In this document: piece after piece, positions 1 to 4,258 of the stretch
How the letters are laid out: the number at the start of each line of letters is the position of its first letter
How positions within the stretch are numbered: the first letter of the stretch is position 1
NCBI GenBank assembly: GCA_016202555.1
Contig: JACQOL010000065.1
Coordinates: forward strand, 1-8,079
Length of the DNA: 8,079 bases
Reading direction: 5' to 3'
DNA from: Chloroflexota bacterium
Lineage (GTDB): Bacteria; Chloroflexota; Dehalococcoidia; Dehalococcoidales; UBA2162
The notes under the pieces: model-generated
Database searches by the model: none
What the model saw: the letters and a program-made list of their open reading frames with translations, nothing else
Told to the model about the DNA's origin: nothing
Translations under genes and position numbers: made by a program

Positions 1-114
1 GGCATCGCCTGCGGCAAAGGTATGGCTATCCTCTTCAAGAAAGGTAAGAAAATTGGCGTGGTTCAGGAAAAGGATTTCGTCCGGGTGCTGATGGAGGAAG
101 TGGAGAAGTTTTAA
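1..114 (+). CDS. ispG: IspG (GcpE) C-terminal fragment, 4-hydroxy-3-methylbut-2-enyl diphosphate synthase
   Basis: Only the last 37 codons and the TAA stop are in the window; the gene begins upstream. The reading frame opens with GIACGKGMAILFKKGKK and ends EEVEKF. This matches from memory the usual end of bacterial IspG: '(AD)IGIAGGKG-(x)-LFRKGE-(x)-VRKVPE-(x)n-EEIEK'. IspG is a cytoplasmic [4Fe-4S] enzyme that converts methylerythritol cyclodiphosphate to HMBPP in the MEP isoprenoid pathway. The cluster cysteines lie upstream and cannot be checked; Cys4 of this fragment is not expected to be a ligand. The context fits, because in Dehalococcoides ispG lies beside proS, which is the next housekeeping gene here. 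The identification rests on a short tail, so an unrelated protein remains possible. Confidence 0.8.
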   Translation, partial: GIACGKGMAILFKKGKKIGVVQEKDFVRVLMEEVEKF

Positions 115-151
115 TCCTAGGTAAGCAGCGAGCGAATTAGAAAACTTGTTC

Positions 152-159
152 AGGAGGGG
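152..159 (+). promoter_or_regulatory. Strong ribosome binding site of the lipoprotein gene
   Basis: The sequence AGGAGGGG ends five bases before the ATG at 165. It supports this start and shows that the gene is translated independently, 50 bp after the ispG stop. I see no convincing promoter in the gap, so cotranscription from upstream is likely. Confidence 0.7.
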
Positions 160-164
160 AAACG

Positions 165-665
165 ATGAAAAAGACATTCCTATTGAGGTTGACCTTACTT
201 ATGACGCTTCTATTCTTGACTGCCTGCGGTGTACCCCAGAAAGACTACGACAAACTGGCTAGCGACCTTACCGCCGCTCAAGCACAAATTCAAACTCTAC
301 AGAGGGACTTATCGGCTAAAGAAAGTGAATTTTCTGCGGCCAAAACACAAGCCCAATCATTACAAAGCAGCTTATCAGCCAAAGAAAGTGAACTTCAAGC
401 AACCAAGACAAAACTGACACAGTCCAAGAGCCGACTGGAAGTCGTTAATGCCCTTTTGATGCCATCCCTAACGGGTGAGTTGTACAATTGGACCGATGTC
501 CAGGCTCTGACCTTCTTTTTGGGGTGGATGTCCAAAGTGCAAGCTGTCGGCGACCCTACTCTAACCGCCAAATTTGGAGAAATAATTAGTACTGGGTTCA
601 CCGACAAATCAATAACTGCTTTCTTCGTATACCTCCTTGAAAGCATAACCAAAGCCTTAGAGTAA
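165..665 (+). CDS. Small coiled-coil lipoprotein of unknown function
   Basis: The 166-residue protein starts with a lipoprotein signal: MKK, a hydrophobic stretch (residues 5-18) and a lipobox LTAC with Cys21 as the predicted lipidated residue. The mature protein should therefore be anchored on the outer face of the cytoplasmic membrane. Residues about 25-95 are rich in Ala, Gln, Lys, Glu and Leu with heptad spacing and should form a coiled coil. Within it, residues 45-65 (LQRDLSAKESEF...) and 66-86 (LQSSLSAKESEL...) are an imperfect tandem duplication of 21 residues, exactly three heptads. Residues 100-166 form a separate, more hydrophobic region (GELYNW, TFFLGWMSKV, ITAFFVYLLESI) that is probably a small helical domain. 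I do not recognise the family. It lies between ispG and proS but nothing ties it to isoprenoid or tRNA metabolism. Confidence 0.8.
   Translation: MKKTFLLRLTLLMTLLFLTACGVPQKDYDKLASDLTAAQAQIQTLQRDLSAKESEFSAAKTQAQSLQSSLSAKESELQATKTKLTQSKSRLEVVNALLMPSLTGELYNWTDVQALTFFLGWMSKVQAVGDPTLTAKFGEIISTGFTDKSITAFFVYLLESITKALE
297..422 (+). repeat. Tandem 63-bp internal duplication in the lipoprotein coiled coil
   Basis: Two adjacent 63-bp units (297-359 and 360-422) encode 21-residue segments that share LSAKESE and the surrounding heptad pattern. The identical stretch AAAGAAAGTGAA occurs in both. It looks like an in-frame duplication that has since diverged. Confidence 0.6.
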
Positions 666-737
666 CCGTACTTTTCAAACGAGAGTAAAATAGAGGCGAA
701 GCCTCTCTTACAAAACATCTATAAGAGCGTGATAGAA

Positions 738-840
738 ATGTCATTGCGAGGAGCACAGCGACGTGGCAATCTGGGTGGAGGGGTTTTCCCCATCCAGATT
801 GCTTCTCCTTCGCCTGTGGCGGATGGTCTCGCAATGACAT
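738..840. repeat. MITE-like palindromic repeat element (103 bp)
   Basis: The ends are a perfect 13-bp inverted repeat, ATGTCATTGCGAG at 738-750 and CTCGCAATGACAT at 828-840. An inner pair, GCAATCTGGGTGG (766-778) and CCATCCAGATTGC (790-802), pairs with one G-T wobble around a short loop, so the whole element can fold as one long interrupted hairpin. The wording (CATTGCGAG, GGCAATCT, AGATTGC, CTCGCAATGACA) matches from memory a family of small dispersed intergenic repeats seen in many Chloroflexota and deltaproteobacterial genomes. The right arm carries about nine extra bases compared with the left. There is no coding capacity. Any mobilisation would need a transposase encoded elsewhere. Confidence 0.8.
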
Positions 841-853
841 GACAAACAAGGAT

Positions 854-894
854 AAGGGAGATATAGGGGGATTAAATCCCTCTCAGTCTCCCTT
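854..894. repeat. 41-base imperfect palindrome
   Basis: AAGGGAGA (854-861) pairs with TCTCCCTT (887-894), and GGGATT (868-873) pairs with AATCCC (875-880) on the same axis. Wobble pairs and two mismatches lie between these arms. The purine-rich left arm and pyrimidine-rich right arm look like a second kind of dispersed intergenic repeat. No U-tract follows on either strand, so I do not call it a terminator. Confidence 0.6.
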
Positions 895-951
895 TATGAA
901 AGTGAGAAGTATTTAGAGATACGAGTTCCCAAAGCAACCACCGCCCACTGG

Positions 952-971
952 ATTCCAGCCTCTGCTGGAAT
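952..971. repeat. Short perfect hairpin, fragment of a dispersed repeat
   Basis: ATTCCAGC (952-959) and GCTGGAAT (964-971) form a perfect 8-bp stem with the loop CTCT. The continuation AATGACAT (969-976) is identical to the right end of the element at 738-840. 'GGATTCCAGC...GCTGGAATGACA' is from memory another common wording of small intergenic repeats. Confidence 0.55.
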
Positions 972-1055
972 GACATCGCACCACTAGAATAAACTCGCCC
1001 GATATGGTTTAATATCTCGGGGAGCTTGAGCTTACTCTCAGTCCTATCAACAAAC

Positions 1056-1064
1056 AAGGAGGAG
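1056..1064 (+). promoter_or_regulatory. Ribosome binding site that fixes the TM2 protein start
   Basis: AAGGAGGAG lies just before the ATG at 1068, with GGAGG ending five bases upstream of it. This near-perfect Shine-Dalgarno sequence decides against the in-frame TTG at 1026, which would add 14 residues unlike the family. Confidence 0.85.
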
Positions 1065-1067
1065 AAA

Positions 1068-1271
1068 ATGGCAGAGTTACCAGAGTGGGGCAGAAACCAC
1101 GTACGTATGCTACTATCCTGGGCACTTGGCTATCTCGGCGCCGACCGTTTCTATAACGGTCAGCTTGGTATCGGCATCTTGAAAGGGATTACCCTGGGTG
1201 GGTTGGGCATTTGGTGGTTAATTGATGCCGTCTACTACACTACGAAAGCAGGTGGTAAAAGAGTACCTTAA
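1068..1271 (+). CDS. TM2 domain-containing small membrane protein
   Basis: The protein has 67 residues. After a short polar N-terminus (MAELPEWGRNH) comes a first helix, MLLSWALGYLGADRFY (about 14-29). Then follows the linker NGQLGIGILKGIT and a second helix, GGLGIWWLIDAVYY (about 44-57). The pattern G-(x)-DRFYNG...GILK...TLGGLGIWWLID is the TM2 domain signature, in which the first motif more often reads G-(x)-HRFY. TM2 proteins are short two-helix membrane proteins, and their bacterial role is not established. The usual TM2 domain fills almost the whole protein, so it is complete. It ends 27 bp before proS on the same strand and is probably cotranscribed with it. The family call is firm; the function is unknown. 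Confidence 0.9.
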   Translation: MAELPEWGRNHVRMLLSWALGYLGADRFYNGQLGIGILKGITLGGLGIWWLIDAVYYTTKAGGKRVP

Positions 1272-1298
1272 CTACTCAAACCTATCTTTAGAGAAACA

Positions 1299-2993
1299 AT
1301 GCGTATATCACAGCTATTCGGTAAAACCCAGCGAGAAATTCCCGCCGAAGCGGATACTATCAGCCACCAGCTACTATTAAGAGCCGGCATGATACGCCAG
1401 CTAACCAGTGGCGTCTACTCTTATCTGCCCTTAGCCTGGCGAGTGCTCAAAAAGATTGAAAATATCGTCCGTGAGGAGATGGACAATGCCGGCGGGCAGG
1501 AGCTACTGCTGCCGGCTCTCCAGCCTTTAGAGTTATGGCAAAAAAGCGGGCGAGACCTCGCCTTTGGTCAGGGACTCTTCACTCTTTCCGACCGCCGCGA
1601 CCACAAATTAGCCCTGGGACCAACCCACGAAGAGGTCATTACCGAGCTGGTCGGCGCCACCGTGCAGAGCTACCGTGATTTGCCTCTCCGGCTTTACCAA
1701 ATCCAAACCAAGTTCCGCGATGAGCCCCGCCCCCGCGGCGGGCTGCTCAGAGTCCGTGAGTTCATTATGAAAGACCTCTATAGCTTTGATATTGATGCCG
1801 CCGGTTTGGATGAGAGCTATAACCGGATGCTTCAGGCCTACCGCAATATCTACGACCGCTGTGGCGTACCCATCCGGCTCGTTGAAGCTGATAGCGGCGC
1901 CATCGGCGGTAAAGACTCCCACGAATTTATCGCCGTTGCCGAAAGCGGTGAAGATGAGGTTATCTACTGCGATAAATGTCAATATACGGCTAATGTGGAG
2001 AAGGCACAGAGTGTTAAGGAAAAGGTGGAGGGTGGCGAGCCTTTACCCCGGGAAGAAGTGAGCACGCCGGGTATAGCGACGATTGAAGAGGTATCCAGCT
2101 TCCTCAAGGTGACACCAAATCGCACCCTGAAAGCCGTCTTCTATGTGGCTGATAGCAAGCTCATCTTTATCGTTATCCGGGGCGACCTTGAGGTCAACGA
2201 AATCAAACTCAAAAACGCCCTGGGCAGCACCGAGCTTCGCCTGGCGACCTCAGCTGAGGTAGCTGAGTCCGGTATCATCGCCGGTGCCGCTTCGCCGGTA
2301 GGTATCAAGAACATCAAGGTTATTGCCGACGACTCGATAACCTCAGCCACCAATCTTGTCGCCGGTGCTAATAAACCGGCCACTCACCTCAGAAACGTCA
2401 ACTACCCCAGGGATTTCCGGACTGACCTCATCACCGATATCGCCAAGGCTCAGGCTGGAGACAGTTGCCCCAGGTGCGGCGGCAAACTCTCATCAATCTA
2501 TGGCATTGAGGTTGGTCATGCCTTCAAACTGGGCACCGTCATCAGCCAGAAGCTAGGCGCCCAGTTTATTGACCAGAGCGGACTATCCCGCCCGATTATG
2601 ATGGGGTGCTATGGCATCGGTCTGGGACGGCTGCTGGCCGCCGCCATCGAGCAGAACCACGATGACAAGGGCATTATCTGGCCGGCGGCTATCGCCCCCT
2701 ATCAAATCCATCTCTGCCCCCTATACCGAGAAGGCTCTAAAGTCTCTGAAGTTGCCGAAAATCTGTATACTGAGCTTACGACACAGGGCTTAGAGGTGCT
2801 TTTTGACGACCGCCAGGAATCCCCGGGGGTAAAGTTCAACGATGCCGACCTATTAGGAATACCCCTCCGGGTTACCATCAGTCCCCGCACTCTGGAGAAG
2901 AATAGCATTGAGATGAAAAAGCGCACCGAGAAAGAAACTCAACTGGTGCCATTAGATGAGATAACTGAAAGGCTTAAGGAGCTTAGTAGCTAA
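1299..2993 (+). CDS. proS: Prolyl-tRNA synthetase, bacterial type with INS editing domain
   Basis: ProRS charges tRNA-Pro with proline in the cytoplasm. The 564-residue length fits the long bacterial form (E. coli has 572). Class II motifs are in order: motif 1 around residues 63-80 (GGQELLLPALQP), the GPTHEE loop at 107-112, motif 2 at 132-163 with FRDEPRPRGGLLRVREFIMKD (split here: FRDEPRPRGG at 139-148, then LLRVREFIMKD), and motif 3 at 435-450 (MGCYGIGLGR). The INS (YbaK-like) domain, which clears Ala-tRNA-Pro, spans about 230-385. It has Lys278 in TLKAVFYV at the position of the E. coli editing lysine Lys279, and GAASPVG at 329-335. The anticodon-binding domain runs from about 467 to 563. 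Two CxxC pairs, C224/C227 and C390/C393, flank the INS domain and may bind zinc. The ATG at 1299 gives the normal N-terminus (MRISQLFGKT), though its ribosome binding site is weak, so coupling with the TM2 gene is likely. The next gene converges on it. Confidence 0.97.
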   Translation: MRISQLFGKTQREIPAEADTISHQLLLRAGMIRQLTSGVYSYLPLAWRVLKKIENIVREEMDNAGGQELLLPALQPLELWQKSGRDLAFGQGLFTLSDRRDHKLALGPTHEEVITELVGATVQSYRDLPLRLYQIQTKFRDEPRPRGGLLRVREFIMKDLYSFDIDAAGLDESYNRMLQAYRNIYDRCGVPIRLVEADSGAIGGKDSHEFIAVAESGEDEVIYCDKCQYTANVEKAQSVKEKVEGGEPLPREEVSTPGIATIEEVSSFLKVTPNRTLKAVFYVADSKLIFIVIRGDLEVNEIKLKNALGSTELRLATSAEVAESGIIAGAASPVGIKNIKVIADDSITSATNLVAGANKPATHLRNVNYPRDFRTDLITDIAKAQAGDSCPRCGGKLSSIYGIEVGHAFKLGTVISQKLGAQFIDQSGLSRPIMMGCYGIGLGRLLAAAIEQNHDDKGIIWPAAIAPYQIHLCPLYREGSKVSEVAENLYTELTTQGLEVLFDDRQESPGVKFNDADLLGIPLRVTISPRTLEKNSIEMKKRTEKETQLVPLDEITERLKELSS

Positions 2994-3008
2994 GTTTATC
3001 TTAATTAG

Positions 3009-3752
3009 CTAGTTCGCCTTGAGGGCGCTGACTTTAATACTGGAAATCGCCCCGGCCAATTCTCCTGTTCTCGCCGATGCCGCTTCAGAAACTATCTCCA
3101 CCTCTTTGAAGCCGGCGGCAACGATAGTTGCCAGGTATTCCTCTTTCAGGGAAGCTCCGCCAACACAGCCAGCCCACACCGCCATATCATTTCTAACCGA
3201 TTCGGGAAGTTCCCTGAGTAATACCATGTCAGAAACCATTACCTTGCCCCCTGGTTTAAGCACTCGGTAGACTTCCTTGAAGACTCGTGCCTTATCCGGT
3301 GACAGGTTGATAACACAATTAGAGATGACGACATCAACTGAATTATCAGCGACCGGCAAGCTCTCAATTTCTCCCAGCCGGAACTCCACATTTGTAACCT
3401 GCATCTTTTCAGCGTTATCCCTGGCCAGTTGGAGCATCTCTGGCGTCATATCTACTCCGATAACCTTTCCGCTCTGACCAACAGCATTAGCCGCCAGAAA
3501 GCAATCAATGCCACCGCCTGAGCCGAGGTCCAGCACGACCTCACCTTTTCTCAGTGAAGCAAGGGCAGTAGGGTTGCCACAGCCGGCAACAACATCGGTA
3601 ACGCTCTGAGGTAAGCCGGAGAGTTCCTCTCGAGAATAAAGTTTCTCAGCATGACCAGGTCGCCGGGTAGTGGTCGAGCAACAACTCGTTACCTGACGAG
3701 CCCTCTCGCCATAGTGCTCCCTCACTGCTTTCCTGATTTCTGTTTCCTTCAT
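3009..3752 (-). CDS. arsM: Arsenite S-adenosylmethionine methyltransferase
   Basis: This 247-residue class I methyltransferase most likely converts arsenite to methylated arsenicals with S-adenosylmethionine in the cytoplasm. The SAM site is [12 protein letters not shown] at 73-84, followed by GVDMTPEML at 99-107. The family signatures AGCGNPTAL (56-64), [10 protein letters not shown] (121-130), [11 protein letters not shown] (144-154) and RVLKPGG (163-169) are all present. Cysteines stand at the four positions that matter in human AS3MT (Cys32, 61, 156, 206): here Cys24 or Cys25, Cys58, Cys146 and Cys196. That supports a true arsenic enzyme rather than a generic UbiE-like methyltransferase. 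AGAGGTG at 3758-3764, read on the minus strand, is the ribosome binding site and supports this start. No arsR, arsB or acr3 is nearby, so it is a solitary copy. It ends 15 bp from the proS stop, tail to tail. Confidence 0.9.
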   Translation of the reverse strand: MKETEIRKAVREHYGERARQVTSCCSTTTRRPGHAEKLYSREELSGLPQSVTDVVAGCGNPTALASLRKGEVVLDLGSGGGIDCFLAANAVGQSGKVIGVDMTPEMLQLARDNAEKMQVTNVEFRLGEIESLPVADNSVDVVISNCVINLSPDKARVFKEVYRVLKPGGKVMVSDMVLLRELPESVRNDMAVWAGCVGGASLKEEYLATIVAAGFKEVEIVSEAASARTGELAGAISSIKVSALKAN

Positions 3753-3797
3753 TTCAACACCTCTTTATTTCAGTATTCCTTGCATCACCGACACAAA

Positions 3798-3827
3798 GGT
3801 AGCCTTTACCATTTCGGTAAGCTCACC
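3798..3827 (-). terminator. Hairpin between the small membrane gene and arsM, weak terminator candidate
   Basis: GGTAGC (3798-3803) pairs with GCT and ACC at 3821-3827 around a one-base bulge, and TTACC (3806-3810) pairs with GGTAA (3816-3820) around the loop ATTTC. On the minus strand the stem is followed by TTTGTGT, a poor U-tract. It lies just after the stop of the membrane protein gene and before arsM, so it could attenuate read-through. It may equally have no such role. Confidence 0.35.
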
Positions 3828-3839
3828 AGCTTTCCTAAT

Positions 3840-4103
3840 CTAATTATACCTCCATTTCCAAATATACCATAGTTGGATTCCTTGGAGAACAATAAAAACC
3901 GCTGCGTTTAATGTGAATAGTAAATCATTAACAGAGATAAGCGCTCTGAAAAAAGTGATGCCTAGTAAGACGAAGGATAGAACATAAGCCATAATAGACC
4001 GAGATTTAGCCGAGCGTGTTTGGATAATACGCTTAATATCTAATATACTGGACAAATATCCTATAGGCATAGCTACAATATAAAAATAATCCCAAAAGTT
4101 CAA
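3840..4103 (-). CDS. Small three-helix membrane protein, PQ-loop/SemiSWEET-like (tentative)
   Basis: The 87-residue protein has three hydrophobic segments: about residues 6-20 (YFYIVAMPIGYLSSI), 37-57 (IMAYVLSFVLLGITFFRALIS) and 61-81 (LLFTLNAAVFIVLQGIQLWYI). A basic loop with KRIIQTRSAKSRS lies between helices 1 and 2, and an Asn sits in helix 3. Three helices, a '+T+S-(x)-+S' loop and the helix-3 Asn resemble SemiSWEET/PQ-loop transport proteins, but the Pro-Gln pair is absent. The family is therefore unproven. The start is TTG at 4103, with AAGGG four bases upstream; an in-frame ATG at residue 12 would truncate helix 1. The gene is AT-rich (84 G+C in 240 bases counted over 3841-4080, 35%), well below proS and pheT, which suggests acquired DNA. 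It has its own promoter and lies 87 bp upstream of arsM on the same strand, so the two may share a transcript. Confidence 0.7.
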   Translation of the reverse strand: MNFWDYFYIVAMPIGYLSSILDIKRIIQTRSAKSRSIMAYVLSFVLLGITFFRALISVNDLLFTLNAAVFIVLQGIQLWYIWKWRYN

Positions 4104-4150
4104 TCTTCCCTTTTTCCCTTAGTCATTCTTAACCCTTTTACTAACTTCAT
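4100..4150 (-). CDS. Possible 16-codon leader ORF overlapping the TTG start of the membrane gene
   Basis: Read on the minus strand, an ATG at 4150 opens MKLVKGLRMTKGKRED and stops at TGA (4102-4100). That stop overlaps the TTG start of the downstream gene (GATTGA). A second in-frame ATG at 4126 would give only MTKGKRED. The overlap is of the kind that allows translational coupling, and the peptide is strongly basic. The ribosome binding sites are weak and so short an ORF is easily a coincidence. Confidence 0.25.
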   Translation of the reverse strand: MKLVKGLRMTKGKRED

Positions 4151-4174
4151 CACTTCACAAATAGCCCTTATTAT

Positions 4175-4188
4175 TCTGAATTTTCAGA
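4175..4188. promoter_or_regulatory. Perfect 14-bp palindrome just after the predicted start, operator candidate
   Basis: TCTGAATTTTCAGA has 6-bp perfect arms around TT. On the minus strand it begins about two bases after the expected transcription start of the promoter at 4197-4225, a usual place for a repressor site. I do not recognise the motif as a known regulator's site. Confidence 0.4.
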
Positions 4189-4196
4189 TTATGCTG

Positions 4197-4225
4197 ATTA
4201 TAGACGATAAAATTAAGCTTGTCCA
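4197..4225 (-). promoter_or_regulatory. Sigma-70-type promoter of the small membrane gene
   Basis: On the minus strand a -35 box TGGACA (4225-4220) and a consensus -10 box TATAAT (4202-4197) are separated by exactly 17 bases. Transcription should begin near 4190 and leave a leader of roughly 87 bases before the TTG start at 4103. It lies in the gap after pheT, so the membrane gene, and perhaps arsM, can be transcribed independently of pheST. Confidence 0.75.
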
Positions 4226-4226
4226 C

Positions 4227-4249
4227 TAGTCTCTTAGACTATTATAGTC
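4227..4249. other. Overlapping alternative hairpins just after pheT
   Basis: TAGTCT (4227-4232) pairs with AGACTA (4236-4241), while GACTA (4237-4241) can instead pair with TAGTC (4245-4249). The two stems share the middle arm, so only one can form at a time. They lie 10 bases beyond the pheT stop and may protect or shape the 3' end of the pheST mRNA. No U-tract follows on the minus strand, so a simple intrinsic terminator is not supported. Confidence 0.4.
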
Positions 4250-4258
4250 AAGCCGAAA

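Larger units (their letters stand above)
666..1067. other. 402-bp non-coding stretch holding a cluster of palindromic elements
   Basis: No credible gene lies between the lipoprotein stop and the TM2 start. The stretch contains a short hairpin at 692-706 (AGAGGC, loop GAA, GCCTCT), a MITE-like palindrome at 738-840, a 41-base imperfect palindrome at 854-894 and a tight hairpin at 952-971. No T-run follows the first hairpin, so it is a poor terminator candidate for the lipoprotein gene. Minus-strand open frames here cross the repeats and resemble no protein. I did not find a convincing sigma-70 promoter, although one is expected before the TM2-proS pair. Confidence 0.7.

Noticed and set aside
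598..1057. Minus-strand open frames of 83 and 61 codons between the lipoprotein and TM2 genes
   Set aside because: Both run through the palindromic repeats (738-840 and 854-971), and their peptides are translations of repeat DNA.
1026..1067. TTG start adding 14 residues to the TM2 protein
   Set aside because: A near-perfect ribosome binding site directly precedes the ATG at 1068, and the extra residues do not fit the TM2 family.
1608..1982. A 124-codon minus-strand open frame within proS
   Set aside because: It lies entirely opposite conserved proS motifs and has no recognisable product.
2982..3003. Possible terminator after proS: CTTAG-tag-CTAAG followed by TTTATCTT
   Set aside because: The stem has only five base pairs, mostly A-T, and overlaps the stop codon. 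It is too weak to call.
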